A stretch of DNA of 64,000 nt. It comes from Psychromonas sp. SA13A (lineage in GTDB: Bacteria > Pseudomonadota > Gammaproteobacteria > Enterobacterales > Psychromonadaceae). The notes under the pieces were generated by a model. That model made no database searches. It was not told where the DNA came from and saw only the letters and a program-made list of their open reading frames with translations. This document shows positions 46,705 to 55,559 of this stretch, piece after piece (the stretch's first letter is position 1; each line of letters opens with the position of its first letter). Where the stretch lies: NCBI RefSeq assembly GCF_011378715.1, contig NZ_WTKU01000010.1, positions 1-64,000 on the forward strand, written 5' to 3'. Both the position numbers and the translations under genes were made by a program.

Positions 46705-46790
46705 TTAAAGAAATTTATAATAATAATGTCTTGACCTCCATATGACCACAACAGAGATAAGCCACCCAATACATTGATTTTATTTAAATA

Positions 46791-47120
46791 CTAGAAAGGC
46801 ATTTTAAAGCCTGGCGGTAAATCCATACCACCTGTTAAACCACTCATTTTACTTTTGTTCACTTCTTCAACACGACGTACGGCATCGTTCATTGCTGCTG
46901 CAACTAAATCTTCAAGCATATCTTTATCGTCTTCTAGTAAGCTTGGGTCGATCTCAACCTTACGTACATTATGGTTACCTAATAATGTAATTTTTACTAA
47001 GCCAGCACCTGACTCACCAACAACTTCAGTATTGGCAATTTCAGCTTGTGCTTTTTTCATATTTTCTTGCATTTCTTGGGCTTTTTTCATTAAGTCGCCC
47101 ATTCCGCCTTTACTAAACAT
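46791..47120 (-). CDS. ybaB: Nucleoid-associated protein YbaB/EbfC
   Basis: Small dimeric DNA-binding protein (109 residues) with [20 protein letters not shown], the [20 protein letters not shown] stretch and a C-terminal LPPGFKMPF. The genomic order apt-dnaX-ybaB is the classical one, and a recR gene would be expected next. Here the decayed integrase follows instead. It starts 39 bases after dnaX stops. Confidence 0.95.
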   Translation of the reverse strand: MFSKGGMGDLMKKAQEMQENMKKAQAEIANTEVVGESGAGLVKITLLGNHNVRKVEIDPSLLEDDKDMLEDLVAAAMNDAVRRVEEVNKSKMSGLTGGMDLPPGFKMPF

Positions 47121-47159
47121 AATTTCTCTCTTTTATAAGTTAAGGTTAATGTGTCCCGA

Positions 47160-49781
47160 TTATAACGGCACTACACTATTTTCATAGACCTTTGCGGCAT
47201 AATCTCGCACAAAGGTTTGTACAATTGGATCATTTTTAATCGATAGTTTGGCATTATCTAAATATTGCTGATATACAATTTGCTCTAATTCCATCGGTGT
47301 ATTGCTGCCCGCTACATTACCTGCTTCAATGGTAATACTAAATTGTTGGCCGTAATAATCACGCAGTTTTGCTTTTAAATCTTCACATAAGCTTTGGTTA
47401 TTTAATAGGTGCTGTTGTGATTCATGCAATGATAGCTGAATATGTTGTTCGGTTTTTTGCATCACCGTACTCTTAGCCAATAGCTTTTCAAAGCCCACCA
47501 ACTGCATTGCTTTAATCGTTAAGAACCATTCATCGGTCATCTTGTCTTCGACATAATTCGCGATATCAATCTCAAGTGTTTGTAAGTTACTGTTACCAAT
47601 CAGTTCAACATCAGTGGCATTATTTTGCCCAATACTGAGTGCTGAAATATCATTATTGGCAATGGCTTGAGGTGTGCTCTTTTGGGGTTGCACTGATTGA
47701 ATAGGTGCTTGAACCGATTGCTTGACAGGCTTGTGTTGAAAAGGCTTAGGTTGAGCAAGGTTAGTCTGAACAGGTTGTAAAGAATTAGCATTCACAGGAG
47801 CTGCTATATTCTGAACTTCTGCAGCATGAGCCGCCTGATTTTCTGCTGATGCAGGGTTACCTGAATAATTGCTTTGTGGCGCATACTCTTCAGGCATATT
47901 CGGTGTTTGTTGATCAAAATAACCACCAGCATCATATTCGTTATAATCACCTTGAGGAGGTTGTTCTTGATAACTACTCAGCGGTGGTAATTCTTGCTCA
48001 TTACTCACTTTCACTTGCGGCTGCGATTTCGGTACTGCTTCTATTTTCGCCGCACTGTCAGGTACTCTAGCTTTTGGCAATTCTACACTTTGTTGAGGGA
48101 CAGTTGGTGTTACTGGTGCGACAGACCGATCATGAATGTTCGATGACTGTTGTTCAGTTGCCGCTTCAGTCTTTTTTAATGCCTCTCTTTTCAAACGATG
48201 ACTACGTAACATATTGCGTGATTGACTTGTGTCAGCCACTGTCGAAGTAACTGGTGCTGCTGCATGTTGCACTGCATTATTATCAGGGTTATTGTCTTGT
48301 TCTATAGGCTGATAATTTGGTGCTTGCTGAGGTTGTTCAGGGTTTACATTGTACTGCTCAGCGGCTGCATTCGAGTATTGTTGATAGTCTGCAGGCGAAG
48401 CTTGTTCTATAGGTTGCTCAGCAGATTGTTCAGTAACGATTTCTGAGTTTACTGCAGAAGCAGTTTTAGCTGGTATTGCTTGAACAGGCGTTTCTTGCAC
48501 TGGCGTAGTTGTGCTGTTGTCGGCAACATTAGGTTCATTATTGTTAATTTCAACAGAACTAGATTTACCGATTTGAGGTTCGCTAGTATTAAGTTCAACA
48601 GGGTTGGGCTCTGAAGTAGCGGCCGCTGTTGTATTTGAGGCAGCAGGTAATTCAGGCTGATTTTGATTTACCTGTTCCAACATTGATTCATCAATATCAA
48701 CATAATTGGCGGGTTTAAACGCCAATAAACGCATCACGGTCATCTCTAATGCGATTTTTCCATTTGGCGCATAGGCATAATCTTTAAAACCTTGCACTGC
48801 GATTTGATAGAAAAGTTGTACTTCTTCAGGGGTTAAACGTTCAGCTAGCAGTTGTACTGCACTTTTTTTGCTGACATTAGCATTAAGCTGTAATTGAATT
48901 AATGCTATTTGATGGCACAGACTCGCCAACTCTTGATGTAAGGCAGAGAAATCAGCCCCTAAATGTACAAACTCTTGAATTTTTTCAAATACTTTTTGGC
49001 TATTGCCCGAAGCAATGAAATGCAGTAAATAATGTAAGTGAGATTGGTCTATCGTCCCTAACATTTTGAGTACGGCGGCATATTCAATATGTCCTGCACC
49101 AAATGCCAAAGCTTGATCCGTTAAACTCAATGCATCACGCATACTGCCATCAGCAGCTTTTGCAATAACACCTAATGCGGCTTGCTCAAAGGTTGCTTTT
49201 TCATGCTTTAATATTTCGGCTAATTGATGTTCTATCTGCTCAGGTAAAATCGCTTTTAAATGAAACTGTAGGCATCGTGATAATACCGTGATCGGTAATT
49301 TTTGCGGATCCGTCGTTGCGAGTAAAAATTTTACATACTCAGGTGGCTCTTCTAAGGTTTTTAATAATGCATTAAAACTGTGCTTAGATAACATGTGCAC
49401 TTCATCGATTAAATAAACCTTATAACGCCCTTGCGCCGGTTTATATTGCACGTTATCTAATAATTCACGGGTATCATCCACTTTAGTACGAGAAGCAGCA
49501 TCGATTTCTAATAAATCAACAAATCGCCCTTGATCAATCGCTTGGCAATTCGCACACTTTCCACAGGGAGTTGCAGTAACCCCTACTTCACAGTTTAAGC
49601 TTTTTGCTAAAATACGAGCGATAGTTGTTTTACCAACACCACGCGTGCCACTGAATAAATAGGCATGATGGACGCGATCTTGTACTAACCCATTTTCCAA
49701 TGCGGTTAATACATGGGGTTGGCCAATAACTTCTTTAAAAGTCTGTGGTCGCCACTTTCGTGCTAAAACTTGATAGCTCAC
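47160..49781 (-). CDS. dnaX: DNA polymerase III subunit tau (and predicted gamma)
   Basis: Clamp-loader ATPase and replisome organiser. The 873-residue protein has Walker A FSGTRGVGKTTIARILAK (about 43-60), the zinc-binding CEVGVTATPCGKCANC, Walker B YLIDEVHMLS, and the SRC motif (VLSRCLQ). A long Gln/Pro/Ala-rich linker (about 380-700) and the tau-specific C-terminal domain follow. An A AAA AAG slippery heptamer in the zero frame (48177-48171) is followed in the -1 frame by GAC TGA, which would give a gamma product of about 538 residues. Four bases separate it from apt. Confidence 0.97.
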   Translation of the reverse strand: MSYQVLARKWRPQTFKEVIGQPHVLTALENGLVQDRVHHAYLFSGTRGVGKTTIARILAKSLNCEVGVTATPCGKCANCQAIDQGRFVDLLEIDAASRTKVDDTRELLDNVQYKPAQGRYKVYLIDEVHMLSKHSFNALLKTLEEPPEYVKFLLATTDPQKLPITVLSRCLQFHLKAILPEQIEHQLAEILKHEKATFEQAALGVIAKAADGSMRDALSLTDQALAFGAGHIEYAAVLKMLGTIDQSHLHYLLHFIASGNSQKVFEKIQEFVHLGADFSALHQELASLCHQIALIQLQLNANVSKKSAVQLLAERLTPEEVQLFYQIAVQGFKDYAYAPNGKIALEMTVMRLLAFKPANYVDIDESMLEQVNQNQPELPAASNTTAAATSEPNPVELNTSEPQIGKSSSVEINNNEPNVADNSTTTPVQETPVQAIPAKTASAVNSEIVTEQSAEQPIEQASPADYQQYSNAAAEQYNVNPEQPQQAPNYQPIEQDNNPDNNAVQHAAAPVTSTVADTSQSRNMLRSHRLKREALKKTEAATEQQSSNIHDRSVAPVTPTVPQQSVELPKARVPDSAAKIEAVPKSQPQVKVSNEQELPPLSSYQEQPPQGDYNEYDAGGYFDQQTPNMPEEYAPQSNYSGNPASAENQAAHAAEVQNIAAPVNANSLQPVQTNLAQPKPFQHKPVKQSVQAPIQSVQPQKSTPQAIANNDISALSIGQNNATDVELIGNSNLQTLEIDIANYVEDKMTDEWFLTIKAMQLVGFEKLLAKSTVMQKTEQHIQLSLHESQQHLLNNQSLCEDLKAKLRDYYGQQFSITIEAGNVAGSNTPMELEQIVYQQYLDNAKLSIKNDPIVQTFVRDYAAKVYENSVVPL
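48166..48177 (-). promoter_or_regulatory. Predicted -1 programmed frameshift site in dnaX
   Basis: The codons TTA AAA AAG ACT contain the heptamer A AAA AAG in the right register (codon starts counted from ATG 49781). After a one-base slip the next codons are GAC and TGA, so the short form ends in Lys-Lys-Asp. E. coli uses the same heptamer with Lys-Lys-Glu-stop. A GAGAGG sequence lies 4 bases upstream of the first A of the heptamer, and GACTG/CAGTC can pair just downstream. The Shine-Dalgarno-like spacing is shorter than in E. coli, so efficiency may differ. Confidence 0.75.
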
Positions 49782-49784
49782 TAA

Positions 49785-50330
49785 TTATTCACCCGCGTAT
49801 TCAATCAAAGAGAAAACAGGAATCGACATTGCTGATAATTTATCTTCACCATGTAAATCTGGTAAGGAAATAACAAAAGCAGCTTCAATCACTTCACCAC
49901 CTAAACGTTGAATTAATTTAACCGATGCTTCAGCAGTTCCGCCAGTGGCTAATAGATCATCTATCAATAATACTTTTTCGCCTTGTTTAATAGCATCTTT
50001 ATGGATCTGCAAAGTATCGTTACCATATTCTAACTCATAGTGTTCTTCGATAGTTTCACGAGGTAGTTTGTTAGGTTTACGAACCGGTACAAACCCTGCC
50101 CCTAAAGCTGCGGCTAATGGTGCACCAAAAATAAAACCACGCGCTTCCGTTCCAACTATTTTGTCGATTTTTTGGTGATTGTAACGTACTTTGAATAATT
50201 CAATCGTAGCAGCAAAAGCAGCACCATTTTCAATCAAGCTGGTAATGTCTCTGAAAGTAATACCTGGCAACGGATAATCGTTGATGCTTTTGATACTGTT
50301 TTTGATTAGTGCTAGTGATTCCGTGCTCAT
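49785..50330 (-). CDS. apt: Adenine phosphoribosyltransferase
   Basis: Purine salvage enzyme that joins adenine to PRPP to give AMP. 181 residues with [30 protein letters not shown] and the PRPP-binding motif [17 protein letters not shown]. It is the first gene of the apt-dnaX-ybaB series. The upstream region carries tandem repeats and no recognisable riboswitch. Confidence 0.97.
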   Translation of the reverse strand: MSTESLALIKNSIKSINDYPLPGITFRDITSLIENGAAFAATIELFKVRYNHQKIDKIVGTEARGFIFGAPLAAALGAGFVPVRKPNKLPRETIEEHYELEYGNDTLQIHKDAIKQGEKVLLIDDLLATGGTAEASVKLIQRLGGEVIEAAFVISLPDLHGEDKLSAMSIPVFSLIEYAGE

Positions 50331-50565
50331 CTTTTATGTCCTGTCATTATCTAATGCCATAAGGGTAAATAGTTGCTTGCGGTTGTGCAAGTTGTGTTGG
50401 TCAAAAGTGCGTAACTATTTCCATTTATCGCCTGAAAAATAATCTGATTGGCTTGGTAATATGAATTGAATGCAAAAGTAATGCGGGGAATTTAAATATC
50501 TAACCACCGAGCCATACTGTGAACATAGAAGAATGCGTGAAATATGGGGATTATTTATAACAGCT

Positions 50566-51125
50566 TTAACCCGATCTTCTTCATGGTTCATTGCTTTTCG
50601 CTTTTTATCTTAAAAACATAAAGCAACCACGAAGCCGCTGCGCTGCACCGAGAGCACGAAGAAAAGCTAAACAATAAAAGTAAAACAATAACCAAGTGAA
50701 TAAATATAAGTTTCAAATCCTTTTACATAATGATTTTGACCTAACCTTCTTCACCCTTCGTGCCTTCGTGGTTCATTGCTTTTTGCTTGTAATCTTAAAA
50801 AATAAAGCAACCACGAAGCCGCTGCGCTCCACAGAGAACACGAAGAAAAGCTAAACAAACCCAAGTGAATGAATAGAAATTTTAAATGCTTTTACATAAT
50901 GATTTTGACCTAACCTTCTTCACCCTTCGTGGTTCATTGCTTTTTGCTTGTAATCTTAAAAAATAAAGCAACCACGAAGCCGCTGCGCTTCACAGAGAGC
51001 ACGAAGAAAAGCTAAATCATAAAAAAGAACCAAGTGAATAAATATAAGTTTCAAATCCTTTTACATAATGATTTTGACCTAACCCTCTTCACCCCGCATA
51101 CCTTCATCGCTAATTGCTTTTGCTT
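50566..51125. repeat. Three tandem copies of a 160-185-base hairpin repeat
   Basis: The marker AAGCAACCACGAAGCCGCTG starts at 50621, 50805 and 50966; a fourth, partial unit ends near 51125. In the best copy CTTCGTGGTT pairs with AACCACGAAG (about 50764-50817) and GCTTT with AAAGC inside, giving a long hairpin. The units are joined by a conserved stretch TTTTACATAATGATTTTGACC followed by TAACC. No coding capacity. It looks like an intergenic repetitive family of the genome. Confidence 0.85.
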
Positions 51126-51176
51126 AAATAAACAGAGCGGGTATAATCCTGCCTCCCTAATAAACTGAGATAAATA

Positions 51177-52130
51177 ATGCATATAACGCTTGCCCCAATG
51201 GAAGGTGTGATGGACTTTCACATGCGCCAATTTTTAACCCAGATTGGAGGTATTGACCGTTGCGTGACTGAGTTTGTACGAGTTGTCGAACTGCCCTTAC
51301 CTTCTCGTGTATTTTATCGTTTATGCCCTGAATTACACAATGCGAGTCGTACCGAATCTGGTACACCTGTGCGCGTACAATTGCTTGGACAAGACCCTGC
51401 ATGTTTAGCTGAAAATGCTTTTCGAGCGATTAAGTTAGGCTCAGAGGGAATTGATTTAAACTTTGGTTGTCCGGCTAAAACGGTTAATAAAAGTCGCGGT
51501 GGTGCAGTGTTATTAAAAGACCCTGAAGCGTTACATCAAATCGTTAAAGCGGTGCGTGATGCCGTACCTAGTGAACATGTTGTTAGTGCTAAAATTCGTT
51601 TGGGTTATGCAGATAAAAGCTTGGCGATTGAAAATGCGCAAGCGATTGCAGAAGCTGGAGCTAGCGAATTAGCGGTTCATGCCCGCACCAAAGAGGAAGG
51701 TTATAAACCACCTGCACATTGGCATTGGATAAAAAAAATTAAACAATCAATCGATATTCCAGTGGTGGCCAATGGCGATATCTTTAGTTTTGAGGATGCT
51801 CAGCGTTGTATTGAAATCAGTGGTTGTGACCATTTAATGATTGGCCGTGGCTCCCTAGCAGTCCCCAACCTTGCGAATGCGTTAAAAGGTACTGAAGCGC
51901 CCTATTCTTGGTTACAAAATCTACAGGTAATGGAGCAATATTTTCAATGGCTACGCGAAATTGAAGATAAAGAAAAGTTTATGCCAAGCCGTATTAAACA
52001 GTGGTTGATGTTTATGAAGTTACAGCATCCACAAGCGGATCCTTTTTTACAATCAGTGCGTGCGCTCCGTCAGCCGAATGAAATGCTACTCGCCTTACAA
52101 CAAGCTCAACAGATTGAATTAGCAATCTAA
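51177..52130 (+). CDS. dusC: tRNA-dihydrouridine(16) synthase DusC
   Basis: FMN-dependent enzyme that reduces uridine 16 in tRNA with NADPH. The 317-residue protein resembles E. coli DusC closely in key regions: LAPMEGVMDFHMR, TEFVRVVELPLP, LCPELHNASRTESGTPVRVQ, the catalytic-Cys region NFGCPAKTVNKSRGGAVLL, VHARTKEEGYKPPAHW, and the FMN phosphate-binding GCDHLMIGRGSLAVPNL. Monocistronic. Confidence 0.95.
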   Translation: MHITLAPMEGVMDFHMRQFLTQIGGIDRCVTEFVRVVELPLPSRVFYRLCPELHNASRTESGTPVRVQLLGQDPACLAENAFRAIKLGSEGIDLNFGCPAKTVNKSRGGAVLLKDPEALHQIVKAVRDAVPSEHVVSAKIRLGYADKSLAIENAQAIAEAGASELAVHARTKEEGYKPPAHWHWIKKIKQSIDIPVVANGDIFSFEDAQRCIEISGCDHLMIGRGSLAVPNLANALKGTEAPYSWLQNLQVMEQYFQWLREIEDKEKFMPSRIKQWLMFMKLQHPQADPFLQSVRALRQPNEMLLALQQAQQIELAI

Positions 52131-52408
52131 GTAGGCGTTTAACAGTGCACCCATTGATTGATTAAAATAAATCACTACATCCAGTAAATTAGCCGTATTA
52201 ATAACTATATCGATACCTATCTTCACATAAATTAATGATGTTTTAATCTAACTCGCAATAAATTTAAAAAAAGCATTTAAAATCAGTTCTATTTTGTCAT
52301 TATTAGCCTACCCTTGTTGCAGTAAGAATAATTGTAGGCATTTTTAGCTTAGTCACATTTGCTTTACACTTCGCTAGCCTTGTACCAAAGACATATAATA
52401 GGAATAAT

Positions 52409-53410
52409 ATGCCCTTACCCATTTTAATCTGTGATGATTCTGCATTAGCCAGGAAACAAATTGCTCGTTCATTACCCAAAGATTGGGATATTACTGTCAA
52501 TTTTGCTGAGAACGGTAAAATTGGCCTAGAAACTATTCGTCAAAAAAAGGGAGATATTGTATTTCTCGATTTGAATATGCCGATCATGGATGGTTACCAA
52601 GTATTAGAAGAGATTCAGCGCGATGATCTACCCGCGATAGTGATTGTTATCTCCGGCGATATTCAGCCAGAAGCACATCGCCGAGTAAAAGAGTTGGGCG
52701 CGATTGATTTCATAGAAAAACCCATCAACAATACTAAATTAATGACCATTCTGGAACAATATGGCATTTATAAACCAGGTAGTCATCATTCACTTACAAG
52801 CCCTGAAAGCCTAGAAAAAGTCAGTATTCGAGATGTATTACAAGAAGTCTCTAATATTGCAATGGGCCGAGCCGGTGACTTGTTAGGCCGACTATTAGAT
52901 GTTTTTATCTTATTACCTATTCCCAATGTAAACACCTTTGAAAGTAGCGAATTGCACATGGCGCTCACTAATATTGCAAAAGATAATACGGTGTCAGCAG
53001 TAACACAGGGATTTATTAGTTCTGGTATCAGCGGTGAAGCGATTGTTATTTTCCATGATTCAAATTTTGATGATATGACAAAACTGCTCAAATATGAAAA
53101 TATGATCAGTGATCATTTAGAATTGGAAGTAATGAACGATATTTCTAATATTCTGGTCGGTGCATTTTTGAATGGCTTAGCTGAGCAGTTAGATATTCAC
53201 TTTAGCCAAGGTCAACCTAGCGTGTTAGGGCAACATGGAAAAGTTGAAGATTTGATTAAAAGCCGCCAAAAGGATTGGCAAAAAACATTAACTATCGAGG
53301 TCAGCTACAGTATTCAAGATCACGACATTAAGTGTGACCTGTTACTTTTATTTACTGAAGAGTCGATTAAAGTCATTCAACATAAAATAGGATACCTCTT
53401 AGACCAATGA
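52409..53410 (+). CDS. Response regulator with CheC/CheX-like phosphatase domain
   Basis: 333 residues. The receiver domain (1-125) has the acidic pair ICDDSALARKQ, phospho-Asp in FLDLNMPIMDGYQVLEE, and Lys in FIEKPIN. The second domain (about 145-330) carries two CheC-type helices: DVLQEVSNIAMG and EVMNDISNILVG (the second with Asp in place of Glu). In Shewanella and Vibrio relatives such proteins dephosphorylate CheY or relay c-di-GMP control. Its stop overlaps the start of the diguanylate cyclase by 4 bases, so the two act together. Confidence 0.88.
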   Translation: MPLPILICDDSALARKQIARSLPKDWDITVNFAENGKIGLETIRQKKGDIVFLDLNMPIMDGYQVLEEIQRDDLPAIVIVISGDIQPEAHRRVKELGAIDFIEKPINNTKLMTILEQYGIYKPGSHHSLTSPESLEKVSIRDVLQEVSNIAMGRAGDLLGRLLDVFILLPIPNVNTFESSELHMALTNIAKDNTVSAVTQGFISSGISGEAIVIFHDSNFDDMTKLLKYENMISDHLELEVMNDISNILVGAFLNGLAEQLDIHFSQGQPSVLGQHGKVEDLIKSRQKDWQKTLTIEVSYSIQDHDIKCDLLLLFTEESIKVIQHKIGYLLDQ

Positions 53411-54363
53411 GTACAAATATAGAATTAAAAGATATCCATTGGCTTATTGATATGGTGCATAACATAGATGTAGGGCTGGTGATCATCGATAAAGACTTCA
53501 ATGTCAAAGTATGGAATGGTTTCATGGAAAACCATTCTGGTTTATTAACTGCACACATGGTTGATAAAAAAATCACTGATGTGTTTACCAGTATTCCTGA
53601 AGACTGGTTACAACAAAAAGTGAACAGCGTTTGTTTATTAAAAAATAAAGCGTTTACTACTTGGGAACAACGCCCTTATTTATTTAAATTCAAAAGTTAC
53701 CGACCGATCACCAGTAATGCTGAATTTATGTATCAAAATGTGACCTTTTTACCCTTAACCGACATAGTGGGTGCAGTTACACAAATATGCATGATTATTT
53801 ACGATGTAACCGACGTAGCATTAAATCGACAAGCGCTACAGGAAGCCAACCACAAGCTTGAACATTTGAGCCATACCGATGGATTAACACAACTGATTAA
53901 TCAAAGTTATTGGCAAGAAAGGTGTCAAGTTGAGTTTAAACGCCATCAGCGTGCTCACCACAAAACATCAATGGTGACTTTAGATATCGATCATTTCAAA
54001 AAAATTAATGATACCTACGGGCATCCTTTTGGTGATCAAGTAATCAAAGGCGTGGCAGAAAGTCTACGCCAAAATCAACGCGAACCGGATATTGTGGGCC
54101 GTGTCGGCGGTGAAGAGTTTTCACTTTTATTGGTTGATACTGACCTAGCGGGTGCAAAAGTTGTCGCTGAACGCATACGTGCGGCTATTGAAGCACTGCG
54201 CTTTGAATGTGATGGAAAAGAAGTCAAAGTCACCGTGAGTTTAGGTATTGCACAAATAACGGATAGTATTGAAGACTTCAAGGCTTGGGTTAAAATGGCC
54301 GATTTAGGCTTGTATTTGGCAAAAAATAATGGCCGAAATCAAGTAGGATTTAGCGTCCATTAA
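53407..54363 (+). CDS. PAS-GGDEF diguanylate cyclase
   Basis: 318 residues with an N-terminal PAS domain (about 8-140; VGLVIIDKDFNVKVWNGFME) and a C-terminal GGDEF domain. The active site is intact (GRVGGEEFSLLL), and the product-inhibition I-site RxxD is present five residues before it (REPD). It therefore should make c-di-GMP and be feedback-regulated. It is soluble (no membrane span) and coupled by a 4-base overlap to the response regulator with a CheC-like domain. Confidence 0.93.
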   Translation: MSTNIELKDIHWLIDMVHNIDVGLVIIDKDFNVKVWNGFMENHSGLLTAHMVDKKITDVFTSIPEDWLQQKVNSVCLLKNKAFTTWEQRPYLFKFKSYRPITSNAEFMYQNVTFLPLTDIVGAVTQICMIIYDVTDVALNRQALQEANHKLEHLSHTDGLTQLINQSYWQERCQVEFKRHQRAHHKTSMVTLDIDHFKKINDTYGHPFGDQVIKGVAESLRQNQREPDIVGRVGGEEFSLLLVDTDLAGAKVVAERIRAAIEALRFECDGKEVKVTVSLGIAQITDSIEDFKAWVKMADLGLYLAKNNGRNQVGFSVH

Positions 54364-54482
54364 TCCTATCGGGTAGATAATCTAACTACAGTGATTAAAT
54401 GACAGTATTTTAAAATTAATATTGAATGCCGTCATTTTTTATCTTGTTCAGAAGCATTATCGACATAGCTGAATCGGTACAA

Positions 54483-55460
54483 CTAGTTGTTATTGATCGG
54501 TAGATAGTCCGTTCTATTAACCTGCAACCTTTCACTTCCTTGTATTACTTCTGAAGGTGATATACCAAATTTTTTCTTGAAGCTTTTACTAAAGTGAAAT
54601 TGATCATAAAAGTTAAGCTCTATAGAAACCTGATTAACGTTATAGTTTTTCTTGTCCATTAAGAAAAAAGCGGTTTCCAACTTAGTGTTTAAAAAATATT
54701 CTTTTGGTGATTGCTTGGTAAATTTTAGGAATAAGCGTCGTAAATGCTGTTCACTACACCCTGAAAATTCGGCCATTTCTTTGACTGTCCAATGGTCTGC
54801 GATTTTTAAATGAATATGAGAAATCACTTTTTGGACTAATAAAAATTGATGATCTTCAATTGGCTTAGTTTCAATTAAACATAACCATTCATATATAATT
54901 TTAGTTAAGGAAGCAACAGCAAGTTCTTTTAACTTTTGCCGTTTACTCAATAAATTAATGCTTATTTCACTAAACTCATTTTCTGATTTTTTTAATGTAT
55001 CGAGTTGAATAATTTCTCCATAGGAGATCTCCATCACACCATTTGGAATGAACTCTATCCAAAAAAGATCCCATATCAATCCTTTGCAAAAATAATGCTT
55101 AATGGTCATTGGGTCTAAAAAAACAATAGATGCGCCTTTAAGCTCTAATATTTCGCCGTTATGCAGCTCAAGCTCGCCATAGCCTTGTTTAGTAAATACG
55201 GCAATGGTTGAACTTGCAATCAAAGGCAACCTTTTATCTTCAGGCCAACGCACCATGTATCCCTTATCCGCATAGGTATTCCATAATGCCAGTAGCGAAA
55301 TACCACTCGATGTCACATTATCACCAATAATAATCGGCGTATCGTGAATAAGTTCGTTTTTTACATGCACCTTATTATTTAATCCATTCATTAATTTGTA
55401 ATACCTGTGGAATATAGCCGTTATCTTAAAGACAGAATAAAAAATGTGATAACAAAACAA
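54483..55460 (-). CDS. yidL: AraC-family regulator, YidL-like
   Basis: 325 residues with an N-terminal cupin-type sensor domain (about 50-130; GELELHNGEILELKGASIVF) and a C-terminal double helix-turn-helix (about 215-310): EMAEFSGCSEQHLRRLFLKF, then QVSIELNFYDQFHFSKSFKK followed by KFGISPSEV. It is divergent from a YidK-like symporter gene across 99 bases, the arrangement of yidL-yidK in E. coli, and so it probably activates the sulfatase locus. The inducer is unknown. Confidence 0.85.
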   Translation of the reverse strand: MFCYHIFYSVFKITAIFHRYYKLMNGLNNKVHVKNELIHDTPIIIGDNVTSSGISLLALWNTYADKGYMVRWPEDKRLPLIASSTIAVFTKQGYGELELHNGEILELKGASIVFLDPMTIKHYFCKGLIWDLFWIEFIPNGVMEISYGEIIQLDTLKKSENEFSEISINLLSKRQKLKELAVASLTKIIYEWLCLIETKPIEDHQFLLVQKVISHIHLKIADHWTVKEMAEFSGCSEQHLRRLFLKFTKQSPKEYFLNTKLETAFFLMDKKNYNVNQVSIELNFYDQFHFSKSFKKKFGISPSEVIQGSERLQVNRTDYLPINNN

Positions 55461-55559
55461 GTTATTAATGTGAGCTAAGGAGCAAACTATGCAAATCGTA
55501 TATTTTATTTTACATGACGAATTTCAGCCCGCAGTAGCACCAAATTATGGAGAATTATT

